Notes: generated by a model from the sequence alone, not told the origin. DNA of 64,000 bases from Chloroflexota bacterium (GCA_016861025.1 BOKO01000001.1:124001-188000), one strand, 5' to 3'; shown: positions 1 through 9,531, counted from the first letter of the stretch. A program made the numbers and translations.

Positions 1-1098
1 GACCACGCGCGCCGTGAAAGGGCCAGCCACGCCATCAGCGCCGGTCGTCGCCTCCTGGGTTGCATCGATGCGCACCACGCCCAGCCAGCCGCTGCTGACC
101 ACTGCACCCGCCACCGGCGCGCCGTCCTGATCGACCACCGTAACCCAGGCTTCGGCGAAGGTGGCGTCCTCCTGCTGCGCCAGGCTCAGGCGTATATCGG
201 CGGCGTGCAGCACCTGCTGCGGTTGCGTCTCCAGCGTCGGATCGCGGTGGACGCGCACATAATCGACCAACAGTTGCTGCGGGAACTGCGTCGTATCGTC
301 AGGATAGCCAGGCCAGGCGCCGCCCACTGCCAGGTTCAGGATCAGGAAAAAGGGATGATCGAAGACCCAGGCGCCGGGCACGTCCGCCGTGGTGATGGTG
401 TTGAAGAGCACGTCATCCAGATACCAGCGAATCTCGCCGGGCGCCCACTCGACGGCGTAGACGTGGAAATCCTGGTCGAGCGCCTTGTTGCGCGCGGTGT
501 AGGCGCGTCCCACGCCGCCCGCGCCGGAGTAACCAGGCCCGTGCACAGTACCGTGGATGGTGTGCGGATCGCCGATATTTTCCATGATGTCGATCTCACC
601 AGCGCGCGGCCAGCCCACCCTAGGCATATCCTCGCCGAGCATCCAGAATGCGGGCCAGATGCCCTTGCCCGTGGGCAGTTTCATGCGCGCTTCGATGCGA
701 CCATATTGAAATGCGTGTCTGTCCTGGGTTTTGATGCGTGCAGAGGTGTAGCGGCTGCCGCGGTAGTTTTCCTGGCGCGCCTCGATCACCAGCACGCCGT
801 CCTCAATGCGCACATTTTCCGGGCGGCCCGTGTAGAACTGCAATTCATTGTTCCCCCAGCCGCCCGCACCGCTCTCTGCCTGCCAGTTGTCGAGGTTAAG
901 CGTCGCGCCGTCGAACTCATCGCTCCAGACAAGCTCCCAGCCGCTTGCAGTGATGACTGATGCCGGTTGTGTTGTTGCGTCCGGCGTTGCCGAAGACTGG
1001 CATCCACTGAGCGCCACGACAAAACCGATCAGCAGCAATGGCAAGAACAGCCCCAACCGAGTCGATGTGCCCGGTTGAGGCGGCTGTAGCGCAGACAT
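1..1098 (-). CDS. Secreted GH16 glycoside hydrolase lipoprotein (partial, 3' end outside window)
   Basis: Predicted endo-beta-glucanase (laminarinase-like) acting outside the cell on beta-1,3 or mixed glucans. After a short basic start the protein has a hydrophobic segment ending in the lipobox L-S-G-C, so it is probably a lipoprotein. The catalytic GH16 signature E-I-D-I-M-E follows at about residue 160, preceded by GKGIWPAFWML. Downstream come the family's typical HVYAVEW and IRWYLDD strands. After the catalytic domain an Ig-like segment (AWVTVVDQDGAPVAGAVV) begins and runs off the window edge. An in-frame ATG at 1122 is an alternative start; 1098 places the basic region directly before the hydrophobic segment. 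The gene begins 30 bp after the last ABC permease gene, so it is probably in the same operon. The exact substrate is inferred. Confidence 0.85.
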   Translation of the reverse strand, partial: MSALQPPQPGTSTRLGLFLPLLLIGFVVALSGCQSSATPDATTQPASVITASGWELVWSDEFDGATLNLDNWQAESGAGGWGNNELQFYTGRPENVRIEDGVLVIEARQENYRGSRYTSARIKTQDRHAFQYGRIEARMKLPTGKGIWPAFWMLGEDMPRVGWPRAGEIDIMENIGDPHTIHGTVHGPGYSGAGGVGRAYTARNKALDQDFHVYAVEWAPGEIRWYLDDVLFNTITTADVPGAWVFDHPFFLILNLAVGGAWPGYPDDTTQFPQQLLVDYVRVHRDPTLETQPQQVLHAADIRLSLAQQEDATFAEAWVTVVDQDGAPVAGAVVSSGWLGVVRIDATQEATTGADGVAGPFTARVV

Positions 1099-1128
1099 GG
1101 AACGCAACTCAAGACACCACATGAGACC

Positions 1129-2196
1129 CTATTTCTCCACGCCCGTGATCACGACGCCCTGCATGAAGACGCGCTGCGCCATGAAGAAGACGATGACGGG
1201 CAGCACCGCCGAGATCAGCGAAGCCGCCTGAATGAGGTTGGTGCGCTGCGAATAGAGCGTGTTGAACGCCGTCAAGCCGACCGTGATCGGGTTCAGATCA
1301 GGGCGCCCGGCCAGGTAGATCAGCGGACCAAAGAAGTCGTTCCAGGCGAAGAAGAAGTGAAAGAGCGCCACCGCCGTCAACGCCGGCACTGCCATCGGCA
1401 GGATCACCGAGAAGAAGATGCGCAACGGATTGGCGCCGTCGATCATAGCCGCTTCATCCAGATCGCGCGGGATCGACAGGAAGAACTGGCGCAACAGAAA
1501 GACATTCGTGCCCCACGCAAAGAAAGCCGGCACAATCAGCGGCAGCCAGGTGCCCACCCAGCCAATCTGCAAGAAGACGAAGTAGGTCGGAATCAACGTG
1601 ACTGCGCCAGGCAAAATCACCGTAGAGAGCATGAGGATGAACAGGATGTTTTTGCCAGGGATGCGGAAACGGGCAAAGCCGTACGCCACCAGTGAAGCCG
1701 ACAGCACCGCGCCAAAGGTGGTGATCGTGGCGTACATCACTGTGTTGCGCAGGAGAACAGGAAAGTTGATAGCGTTCCAGGCTTTGGGGAAATTTGACCA
1801 TTGCGGATCAAACTCCCAGGCGCGCTCGAGCTGGCGCCACTGCCCTTCCCACTCGAAGGGGCCAGCTTCCATGTTCTCCGGATCGACGAACCAACTGCTT
1901 TGCCGTCCCGGTCGATAAAGCGCCAGTTCGCGCACCTCACCGTCGATCGGCACGAGATAGACATCGAACTCCTTGCCTTCATAGGTGACTTTGCGCTCGC
2001 TGGCGGGCCACCACGGTGCACCGATCTTGGAGAACTGGCTGTCGGTTTTGAGCGATGTGACGATCCCATAGACCATCGGAATCAGGAACAGAACGAGCAC
2101 GAACACAGCCAGACCGGTGATCGCCGCTTTGGTGACTACGTTGCGGTGCGATCGCGGCGCGACCCGCGGCTGTGAAGCAGTGTTTTGCGCAATCAT
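1129..2196 (-). CDS. Sugar ABC transporter permease, MalG type
   Basis: Inner-membrane permease subunit of a CUT1 carbohydrate importer. It carries the cytoplasmic EAA loop (EAAMIDGANPLRIF) that docks on the ATPase, and about six hydrophobic helices. At 355 residues it is longer than the usual 270-300. The extra length is a hydrophilic stretch of about 90 residues between helix 1 and helix 2 (roughly residues 50-140), rich in Trp and Glu, which should face outside. The start ATG overlaps the stop of the upstream permease by one base (TAATG), indicating translational coupling. No ATPase gene is present nearby, so a shared MsmX/MalK-type ATPase encoded elsewhere is likely. Confidence 0.93.
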   Translation of the reverse strand: MIAQNTASQPRVAPRSHRNVVTKAAITGLAVFVLVLFLIPMVYGIVTSLKTDSQFSKIGAPWWPASERKVTYEGKEFDVYLVPIDGEVRELALYRPGRQSSWFVDPENMEAGPFEWEGQWRQLERAWEFDPQWSNFPKAWNAINFPVLLRNTVMYATITTFGAVLSASLVAYGFARFRIPGKNILFILMLSTVILPGAVTLIPTYFVFLQIGWVGTWLPLIVPAFFAWGTNVFLLRQFFLSIPRDLDEAAMIDGANPLRIFFSVILPMAVPALTAVALFHFFFAWNDFFGPLIYLAGRPDLNPITVGLTAFNTLYSQRTNLIQAASLISAVLPVIVFFMAQRVFMQGVVITGVEK

Positions 2197-3185
2197 TATC
2201 TCTCCTCCGATGCATAGTAGACCCAGTAACGCGCCGTACCAAAGAGCACTGCAGTCAGGACCAGGGCGATCACGAACATCATCCAGGCCAGCGTGGCGCC
2301 GTATCCCATGTTGAAGAAGGTGAACGACTGCTTATAGAAGTAGACCATGAAGAAGCGCGTCATCCCTTCGGGAAAGCCGGTGCCCTGGTTGAGCACGAAC
2401 GGCGCCAGGAAGTACTGCAGCGAATAAATCACGCCCAACACAAGCTGGTAGAAGATGACCGGCGAGATCAGCGGGATCGTAATGCTAAACAGGCGACGGA
2501 AATAGCCGGCGCCATCGATCTGCGACGCCTCGTACAGCTCGGTGGGGACGCCCTGCAAGCCTGCCAGGAAGATGATCATCGCGTTGCCCACGCCCCACAG
2601 ACCGAACATCGTGTAGGCATAGTAGACCAGATTCGGATCCGCCAGCCAGCGCAGCCCCTGCGTGCCCGTCGCCTGGATGCCGGTCAGCCGCTCGATGATA
2701 ACGTTGATCCAGCCGGTCTGCTCGTTGAGGACGCCGTTCCAGATCAACACGGTCGCCACCAGCGGAATCATCGAAGGCATGTAGAAGAGCGTGCGATAGA
2801 CGTTCTTGCCCAACACATGCTCAGAATTCAGCAAGATCGCCAGAAAGAGCGAGAACGCCAGCGAAATCGGCAGCGAGATCGCCGCAAAGTGGAACGTGCG
2901 CACCAGCGACAGCCAGACTTCTGAATCCTGGAACAGCGCACGTTGCCAGTTATTCAGTCCGATGAACCGGGCTTGTTCGGGCACAGCCGGGTTGAAATTG
3001 AACAGGGAAAAGCCAAACGAGGCGATCATCGGCAACAGATAGAATGCAATGAAGCCGATCATCCAGGGGCTGAGAAAGAGCAACCCCCATCTGATCTCTG
3101 ACTTCTCCATCCTGCTCAACTTGCGACGCCTGGAAGCAACGGTCTGTCCGGCAGCGGCGCTGTTAACGTCTGATGCAAGTGCCAT
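2196..3185 (-). CDS. Sugar ABC transporter permease, MalF/UgpA type
   Basis: Partner permease of the same CUT1 importer, about 329 residues with a soluble N-terminal tail of about 35 residues and six membrane helices. The EAA loop is ELYEASQIDGAGYFRRLF. I place the start at 3185 because AGGAGG lies 7 bases before that ATG; a longer reading from 3215 would put the Shine-Dalgarno inside the gene. It lies between the binding-protein gene and the MalG-type gene in one minus-strand operon. Confidence 0.93.
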   Translation of the reverse strand: MALASDVNSAAAGQTVASRRRKLSRMEKSEIRWGLLFLSPWMIGFIAFYLLPMIASFGFSLFNFNPAVPEQARFIGLNNWQRALFQDSEVWLSLVRTFHFAAISLPISLAFSLFLAILLNSEHVLGKNVYRTLFYMPSMIPLVATVLIWNGVLNEQTGWINVIIERLTGIQATGTQGLRWLADPNLVYYAYTMFGLWGVGNAMIIFLAGLQGVPTELYEASQIDGAGYFRRLFSITIPLISPVIFYQLVLGVIYSLQYFLAPFVLNQGTGFPEGMTRFFMVYFYKQSFTFFNMGYGATLAWMMFVIALVLTAVLFGTARYWVYYASEER

Positions 3186-3261
3186 GCGTGTTTCCTCCTG
3201 TGTTCGGCGGCTCATCCCACCCTGTTCAGGTGAGATGAGCCTGACATATCACGTCAAGAGA

Positions 3262-4731
3262 CTATTTCGCTGCGTCGAAGATTTTTTGCAGATCAGCCTG
3301 CAACTTCGCCACCTCGGCGTCGAAGTCAGCGCCGGCTGTGTTCGCCAGGTAGTTCCAGAACTCGTTGTAGCGGTCGGTCGTCTCCTGGAAGCTGGGCATC
3401 CAGCTCTCATGGTTGGGGTTGTCGGCGTAAGCCATTGCCTCGACCACCACGTCCCAGTTGATGTCGTCCTTGTTCGGGAAGTTGGTCTCAGTGTAGAGGT
3501 CGAAGTAGTCGGGCTGCAGCGAGAGACGCGCTGGCATGCCACCGTAGATCGTCAGCAGTTCGTTGGCGTGTTCGGCGCTCAACATGTAGGTGAGCACCTC
3601 GAACGCCTGTTCAGGATTCGGGCAACCCTTGAGGATGCCAAAGGTGTCGGCGTGCATCTTGGCAGTGATCGCACCCTGGTAATTCGGCGTCGCTGCCAGG
3701 TTCCAGTCGAAGCCGACATCGCCCAACGCCCACGGCGCGACATACCACAGGTGCAGATGCGTCATGGCCAGGTTGCCTGAACCGAAGGGGCCGCCAGCGC
3801 TCTGCAGGAAATCGGCGCCGCCATAGGGCCCGTTCGGGATGAACCAGTCATTCCACCAGCCGTCATAGGTCCACTTCCACGCCGCCTTCCAATGTTCGGG
3901 AATCTGAGCGTTGCCAGCGTCGTCGACCAGCGAGCCGGCGCCAAAGAAGGTGCCAACACCGCGCGGGTCAGTCCACTGATTCATCCAGCCAAATTGCACG
4001 ATGTTCTGTGGATCGAAATCGGGCGAAGTGGCGTCGTTGCCGTTGGCGTCGACGGTCAGCTTCTTGGCGAGTTCGGTCAGGGTTTCGATGTTCCATTCGT
4101 GTTCGACGCCATTCTCGTCGATCCAGGGTTCGCCATGTTTGGCCGGCGGATAGGGCAGACCAGCCTCATCAAACAACGCCTGGTTGTAGAGCACGAACGA
4201 CGGGAAGATCGCAAAGGGGATGCCCAACTGCCCTTCATCCTCGACCTGGTAGAACTTGACCAGGCTCGGGTCGAAGTCGCTCAGGTCGTAGTTGTTGGCG
4301 TCGATCAGCGGCTGCAGGTCGAGCCAGGCGCCCTTGAAGCTGTCACGACCGCGAATACCGACGGGACCCACGATGCAGGGCGCGTTGCCGGCGGCAATCT
4401 GCGTGGCAAGCGTGTCGTAGGCGGCATTGTTGGCGACGATCTCCAGCACCAGCTCGATTTTGTCCTGGCTGGCGTTGAAACGCTCGACAAACGCGTTCTG
4501 CGGGTCAAAAGTGCCCTGGTCAGAACCAGCGCCCAGACCGACGAACCAGCGCACGCGGACGCGGTCGCCGGACGCGGGCTGCGCAGCAACCGGCGCTGCC
4601 GCATCCGATGATCCAGATGTCGCCGCACCGGATGAGGCCGCCGGCGCTTCGGCGCCGCCGCCACACCCTGCCACCAGGATCGCCATCAGCAATAGGGTGA
4701 CAGCAATCGCAAAGAGTCTCTTGTGTTTCAT
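3262..4731 (-). CDS. Sugar-binding lipoprotein of the ABC importer
   Basis: Extracellular solute-binding protein (family 1) of the importer encoded by the next two genes. The N-terminus is a signal peptide with lipobox L-V-A-G-C, followed by an Ala/Ser/Gly linker, then the binding domain starting at RVRWFVGLG. Aromatic residues are abundant, as in sugar binders (WTYDGWWNDWFIPNG). Length is 489 residues, slightly longer than most family members. A short hairpin (TCAGG/CCTGA, 3226-3244) lies between this gene and the first permease gene. Such hairpins often lower downstream expression relative to the binding protein, but that role is inferred. The glucan-derived ligand is suggested only by the GH16 neighbour. 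Confidence 0.92.
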   Translation of the reverse strand: MKHKRLFAIAVTLLLMAILVAGCGGGAEAPAASSGAATSGSSDAAAPVAAQPASGDRVRVRWFVGLGAGSDQGTFDPQNAFVERFNASQDKIELVLEIVANNAAYDTLATQIAAGNAPCIVGPVGIRGRDSFKGAWLDLQPLIDANNYDLSDFDPSLVKFYQVEDEGQLGIPFAIFPSFVLYNQALFDEAGLPYPPAKHGEPWIDENGVEHEWNIETLTELAKKLTVDANGNDATSPDFDPQNIVQFGWMNQWTDPRGVGTFFGAGSLVDDAGNAQIPEHWKAAWKWTYDGWWNDWFIPNGPYGGADFLQSAGGPFGSGNLAMTHLHLWYVAPWALGDVGFDWNLAATPNYQGAITAKMHADTFGILKGCPNPEQAFEVLTYMLSAEHANELLTIYGGMPARLSLQPDYFDLYTETNFPNKDDINWDVVVEAMAYADNPNHESWMPSFQETTDRYNEFWNYLANTAGADFDAEVAKLQADLQKIFDAAK

Positions 4732-4870
4732 AGAGCTACCTCCACATTTGGGTGAAAACTTGTTGAATGGTCAGACGCACGAAACAACGTGAACAACAAA
4801 CTCAATCACGCCGCCAAAGCGGCGCATCCTGCACCTGCGATGGTTCAGTTGATTCCCTGCACGATGAGAT

Positions 4871-4885
4871 TGGGAGCGCTTCCTA
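4871..4885. promoter_or_regulatory. LacI-family operator-like palindrome upstream of the sugar ABC operon
   Basis: The sequence TGGGAGCGCTTCCTA has the central AGCGCT and flanking inverted half-sites typical of LacI/CcpA-family operators. It lies about 140 bp upstream of the binding-protein gene. No gene in the window encodes a classical LacI repressor with a helix-turn-helix, so the cognate repressor would be elsewhere. Confidence 0.45.
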
Positions 4886-5024
4886 TATTGCTTCTGATTC
4901 TATCGAGAGATTTCTAGCGAAGCTTGTCGAAAAGCGAGAACTCTTTGCACAAATCCGAGAGAATCTGCGGAAACTGTGGGGAGCGGACCTAAAAGATTGT
5001 TTGAAGGGGCGCCTGTCGTCAGGT

Positions 5025-8000
5025 TTATAAGTTCGATCCGCTGCGCTGTCTGTACTCATAGGGGGATTGACCGACCTGACGGCGAAAGATGCGGCTGAAG
5101 TAGCTGTTGCTGGAGAAACCGACTTCGAGGGCAATCGTAGTGATGCTCTTGTCTGTATCGAGCAGCAGCCGCTGCGCTTGCAGCACCCGATAGCGGTTGA
5201 GGTAGTCGATCGGCGTCATGCCCAGTTCCTGGCGGAAACAATAGGTGAGGTAGTCGTCGTTCATCCCCACATAGTGCGCCAGGTCTTCACGGGTGATTGG
5301 GTTTACATAGTGCCTGTGAATATAAGTCATGGCTTTGCGCACAAGCACCTGCGCCTGATCGCTTAGCCTGCGCCTGCGCTCCAACGCAGCGTCTAGACGC
5401 GCAAGGGTCTCGTCGGGGCTGAACATACCTTTGCTCATCACGGCGGCGACGCCTTGATTCAGACGCGCCAGGTCCGCCTCCGTCAGGGTCTGGCCGGTAA
5501 TGACGATGACCGGGATATCGCGCGTGCGGCGATCTGCGCGCATGACGCGCAGCACCCCAAATCCGTCCAATTCCGGCATCATCAGATCGAGCAGCACAAG
5601 ATCGACCTGACTCTGCCCCAGCACATCCAGCGCTTCCTTGCCCGATCGAGCGCGCAGAACTCGATACGCTGGCGCCTGGGTCTGAAGGATCCGTGCATGG
5701 AGGTCGAGGGTGTGTGGATCATCATCGACGACCAGCACAGTGCGCACGGCGTCCTCTGCGTCGGCGGTGAGAGTGTATTGATCCAGGGTGCGCGTCAGGT
5801 CAGCCAGGTCGATCGGCTTGGTCAGATAGTTCAGCTCCAGGACAGCGCCGCTCTGGTCGCCGGCAGTGTAGAACAATGCAGGAATGTTGCGTGTCGCCGG
5901 GTTTGCCCGCAGCAGATTGATCGCCTGCCAGCCTTCCGCCGCATCCTGCGCGACATTGAGCACCACCGCCTCATATAGATTGCTGAGCAATTCAGCGCTC
6001 CAGGTCGCACTTTCTGCAATCGCGAATTCTCGAACAGAAAAACCGCGCGTTTCCAGATGCCGACGCAGCCGGCTATCGGTTCGGCGCGCCGATAGCACCA
6101 TAACCCGAAAATCGCCTGTGGGCGTCTCATCGTCCTCTTGGAGTGCAACGGCAGGCGGCGAGACCACCGGCAACACAAAGTAGAATTCCGAGCCTTCGCC
6201 TTCCACCCCGCTGGATCGCACGCCGATCTGTCCCCCGTGCATTGCCACCAGCCGCTTGCAGATCGCCAGCCCCAAGCCGATGCCGCCATAGCCGCGGCTG
6301 ATGCTGCGCTCGGTGCGTTGAAATTCATCGAAAATGAGCGGCTGCTCTTCGGGCGGCAGCCCCAGCCCTGTATCCTGTACAGCGATGGTCGCCTGATCCG
6401 GTTCTTCTGTCAGGCGGAGGGCGACGAATCCGCTGGCGGTGAACTTCACGGCATTGGTCACCAGATTCAACGCCACTTGCTGGAGGCGGGTGCGGTCGCC
6501 CCACACCCACGGACCCTGCGCAGGGATCGTCTCATACCAGATCAAGCCTTTGCCGCCTGCCATCTGCCGTCCGATCTCCGCCACGTTGCGCATGATCTGG
6601 CTGAGGTCAACATACTCATAGGTGAGGCGCAGTTGGCCCGCATCGCTGCTCGCCAGATCAAGCACGTCGTCGATCAGTCGCGCCAGATGCTGCGCGTTGG
6701 CTTGAACTGTCTTGAGGTCTTGCTCAACTTGCGCCGGCAGCGTCTGCGCCCCCTGCGCGCTTTCGCGCAAGAGCAGGCCGCTCATCCCGACGATCAGGTT
6801 CAGAGGTGTGCGCAGCTCATGGCTGACCGTCGAAAGGAATCGGCTCTTGATCTGGCTGGCTTCCTCGGCGAGACGGCGTCCCTCCGTGGCGGCGCGATAA
6901 AGGCGAGCCGTGTTGAGCGCAGCGCTCACCTGTTGCACAATGGCGCCGTGCAGCCCCAGGTGTCTGGCTTCAAACGCCACAAAGCCGGTCTCGGCGTCAT
7001 GCCCAACCAGCGGCGCCAACGCCAGATGAAATGGCTGATGAGCCGCCAGCCATTGGGCAGGAGGGAAGTCGCGGCTACGCAATCGCACGACCGGTTGTTC
7101 CGGCGCAGTGACCGCACGTACACTGCTCCACGCCGCCGGGTCGTCGTCCTCTGCTTCATAGAAAGCCACCCACACTTTGTGCAAATCCATCTCCGGCAGG
7201 TGGCGCGCCAGGGTTGCGTAGATTTGGTCTTCATCGAGCGCCTTCAACAGACGGGCGGTCAACATGCCCACCTGGTTGCCGGTCTGACGCTGCGCGCTGG
7301 CGTAATCCCAGTACTGTGTGCGCACAATCGCACTGATCGCCGCGCGCGCTTCATCGAGCAGGGCATTGGCAAACTCAATCGTCGTGCGCTCGCTCCAGAA
7401 GGCGGCAAATTGCGGCAGCGCGCCCCGCAACACCGAAATGGCTGCCTGCCATTGATGCGCGTCGTCACGCACAGCCGCAACCTGTCGGAGAATGGCGTCA
7501 AGCGTGCGCCGGAATGATGAAGGTTCGTGTTCTTGCACACACGCTACAAACGCGTCGACAAGCTGCTGGCAGAACCGCGTAACTTCTTCAGCGCTCAGAC
7601 CGTGCGTCTCCTCGATGATCTGCTCGCTCATTCGCTGCGCCAGCCGTCGCTGCAGCGTCTGCCCTGTCGGTTCATCCGCAGCAAACCATGTGAGATCGAG
7701 CGAGGGCGCCACCATGGCATTTTGCCTGCAACCGCAAGACTCCCGAATCATCAGACGAGTGGGAACCTTCACCAATTCAGGAAGCGGGTCGTTCTCGGCG
7801 ATCTGTTGGAGCAACAGCGCCACCGCCTGATAGCCCATCCTGAAGAGTGGAACATGCACACTGGTCAGGGCAGGCTTTTGCAGCGGGCTTTCGGGGCGGT
7901 CGTCAAAGCCGATGATGGCTATATCTTCCGGCAATCGGCGGCCCGCCTCTTGCAAAGCGCGCATTGCGCCATAGGCGGATTCGTCGTTGCTGGCGAACAC

Positions 8001-8633
8001 GGCTGTAAAGGGGATTCGCGTATCCAGCAACTGGCGCATCGCCGTGTAGCCGCCCTCAAAGACATGTCTGCCAAACGCAACCAGGCGCCGATCAAAGGTC
8101 AAACCTGCGGCGAACATCCCCTCCTGAAAGGCGCGCAGGCGGTCTCCGGTGTCGCCTTCCATGTCGGTTGGGCTGCCTGCAATGAAGGCGATCAGGCGAT
8201 GTCCATGTCCTACCAGATGCTTCAGTGCAGCTTGAACGCCGCCTGCGTTGTCAGCCACAATCGTCGGCCCCTCCTCGCCCGAACCGACGAAGACCACCGG
8301 GTGGCCTCCTGCCCGGATTTTCTGAACGGTCTGCGAACGTTCCTGCGTATTGAGAGGATTGATCAGGATCAGGCCGTCGGTGTTCCACGGGCCGACAGGC
8401 ACAAAGTCGGAGTCCTCTGCAAGAGATAGCCATGCAGGACGCAATGGGTCGCCTTCTTCGCCTGAAGGCCCGACGCCGCAGGCAATCAGAAGATTGCAAC
8501 GCATCTCCTGCGCAGCCCGCCGAATCCCGCGCAAGACCGGATTCAGATAACTGAGGGGCTTGGCTGTCCAGTAAACCTGCCAGCCCGCAAGAACACCGAT
8601 AGTTGGTAATTCCCTCTGGTGGTTGTACGGCAT
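5025..8633 (-). CDS. Hybrid sensor: LacI-type sugar-binding domain, histidine kinase, two receivers, AraC DNA-binding domain
   Basis: A 1202-residue cytoplasmic regulator with no signal peptide or membrane helix. Domains in order: LacI/periplasmic-binding fold (about 10-310) but without the LacI helix-turn-helix; a linker and GAF-like region (about 330-590); a HisKA box with phospho-acceptor H605 in S-H-E-L-R-T-P; an ATPase domain with N, G1 (DTGLGLP) and G2 (GGIGLGLAI) boxes; a degenerate receiver lacking a clear phospho-Asp; a complete receiver with D1016 in L-L-D-L-M-M-P; and a C-terminal AraC domain with two helix-turn-helices (ITTIALEVGFSSNSYFSRIF). The start at 8633 has GGTGGAG just upstream; 8657 is a longer alternative. 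It stands upstream of the sugar ABC operon on the same strand and probably controls it in response to an intracellular sugar; this is inference. Confidence 0.9.
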   Translation of the reverse strand: MPYNHQRELPTIGVLAGWQVYWTAKPLSYLNPVLRGIRRAAQEMRCNLLIACGVGPSGEEGDPLRPAWLSLAEDSDFVPVGPWNTDGLILINPLNTQERSQTVQKIRAGGHPVVFVGSGEEGPTIVADNAGGVQAALKHLVGHGHRLIAFIAGSPTDMEGDTGDRLRAFQEGMFAAGLTFDRRLVAFGRHVFEGGYTAMRQLLDTRIPFTAVFASNDESAYGAMRALQEAGRRLPEDIAIIGFDDRPESPLQKPALTSVHVPLFRMGYQAVALLLQQIAENDPLPELVKVPTRLMIRESCGCRQNAMVAPSLDLTWFAADEPTGQTLQRRLAQRMSEQIIEETHGLSAEEVTRFCQQLVDAFVACVQEHEPSSFRRTLDAILRQVAAVRDDAHQWQAAISVLRGALPQFAAFWSERTTIEFANALLDEARAAISAIVRTQYWDYASAQRQTGNQVGMLTARLLKALDEDQIYATLARHLPEMDLHKVWVAFYEAEDDDPAAWSSVRAVTAPEQPVVRLRSRDFPPAQWLAAHQPFHLALAPLVGHDAETGFVAFEARHLGLHGAIVQQVSAALNTARLYRAATEGRRLAEEASQIKSRFLSTVSHELRTPLNLIVGMSGLLLRESAQGAQTLPAQVEQDLKTVQANAQHLARLIDDVLDLASSDAGQLRLTYEYVDLSQIMRNVAEIGRQMAGGKGLIWYETIPAQGPWVWGDRTRLQQVALNLVTNAVKFTASGFVALRLTEEPDQATIAVQDTGLGLPPEEQPLIFDEFQRTERSISRGYGGIGLGLAICKRLVAMHGGQIGVRSSGVEGEGSEFYFVLPVVSPPAVALQEDDETPTGDFRVMVLSARRTDSRLRRHLETRGFSVREFAIAESATWSAELLSNLYEAVVLNVAQDAAEGWQAINLLRANPATRNIPALFYTAGDQSGAVLELNYLTKPIDLADLTRTLDQYTLTADAEDAVRTVLVVDDDPHTLDLHARILQTQAPAYRVLRARSGKEALDVLGQSQVDLVLLDLMMPELDGFGVLRVMRADRRTRDIPVIVITGQTLTEADLARLNQGVAAVMSKGMFSPDETLARLDAALERRRRLSDQAQVLVRKAMTYIHRHYVNPITREDLAHYVGMNDDYLTYCFRQELGMTPIDYLNRYRVLQAQRLLLDTDKSITTIALEVGFSSNSYFSRIFRRQVGQSPYEYRQRSGSNL

Positions 8634-8670
8634 CGCTCCACCTGGATTAGTTATCAATTCGCACGTCTGA

Positions 8671-9531
8671 CTATGACGCCACTTTTCGCCGCGTGATCAG
8701 GCTGATGATCTCTTCAGCGCTGGTCTCGATCGGTTTGTCGGTGGTGTCGACGACATGGAAACCCTGTGCATAGAAGAAATGGTTGGCGGCGCGCATCTCC
8801 TCGACAACGGAGGCGCGGTCGACATAGCCTTCTTCGCGGATATTGGAGCGTGCAGCACGGTAACGGCGATGTGCGATCAGTTGCGCCGGTTCGATCACGA
8901 GGCCGACAACTTTGTGCGGCGGAACCAGCTTCAATTCGGGCGGCGGCGGCACCCCCGGCACAAAGGGTACGTTCGCCGTCTTCCAACCAAGAATCGAAAG
9001 ATACATGCTCAGCGGCGTCTTGCCCACGCGCGATAGCCCCAGCAGCACGATCTCCGCCAATGGCAAATCCTCGACTCGCTTGCCGTCGTCATGCGCCACG
9101 GTGAATTCAATCGCCTCGACGCGCTCGAAATAGGCGCGGCGCATCTGGTGATACAGTCCTGGCTGTTGCAGCGGCTCCATCGCCAATTCTCGGCTGAGAT
9201 GCTCTTCCAGCGGACCAGCCAGGTCGAAGGTGACGATGCCGGCGCGCGCCGCCTCTGTCACCAACAAACGCCGAAAGTCGCGGTTGACCATTGTGTGCAG
9301 AATGATGGCGCCGGGGATGCCGGTGGCTTTGCGGATCACCTCGCGCACGCGCTCTTCACTGACGACTTTGGTCTCCATCTGAATCGGCACATCCACATCG
9401 GGGAACTGCGCCAACACTGTGCGCGCCAGCAGATCACCGGTGGCGCCGGTTCCACCTGAGACGACAAAGATAGGTGGGCCTTTGCGGATCGCCTTGCTGT
9501 GACGGTCTTCGCTGAATTCGACCATGAGCAT
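8671..9531 (-). CDS. ppsR: PEP synthase regulatory protein (bifunctional kinase/pyrophosphorylase)
   Basis: DUF299 family protein that inactivates PEP synthase by ADP-dependent threonine phosphorylation and reactivates it by phosphate-dependent removal. Visible signatures are the N-terminal FVVSGGTGATGDLLAR, the P-loop GLSRVGKTPLSMYLS, and NVPFVPGVPPP just after it. It lies directly downstream of ppsA on the same strand, the usual partner arrangement. The start is uncertain: a longer reading begins at 9579, but 9531 or 9525 better matches the family N-terminus. The next gene, the hybrid sensor, starts only 37 bp further on, so ppsA, ppsR and the sensor may be co-transcribed. Confidence 0.9.
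   Translation of the reverse strand: MLMVEFSEDRHSKAIRKGPPIFVVSGGTGATGDLLARTVLAQFPDVDVPIQMETKVVSEERVREVIRKATGIPGAIILHTMVNRDFRRLLVTEAARAGIVTFDLAGPLEEHLSRELAMEPLQQPGLYHQMRRAYFERVEAIEFTVAHDDGKRVEDLPLAEIVLLGLSRVGKTPLSMYLSILGWKTANVPFVPGVPPPPELKLVPPHKVVGLVIEPAQLIAHRRYRAARSNIREEGYVDRASVVEEMRAANHFFYAQGFHVVDTTDKPIETSAEEIISLITRRKVAS

Noticed and set aside
205..960. Long plus-strand open frame opposite the GH16 gene
   Set aside because: Arg/His/Ala-rich translation without family features; the minus strand encodes a clear GH16 domain here.
6138..7517. 459-codon plus-strand open frame
   Set aside because: Lies wholly inside the hybrid sensor gene on the other strand, whose kinase motifs are unmistakable; the translation is low-complexity shadow.
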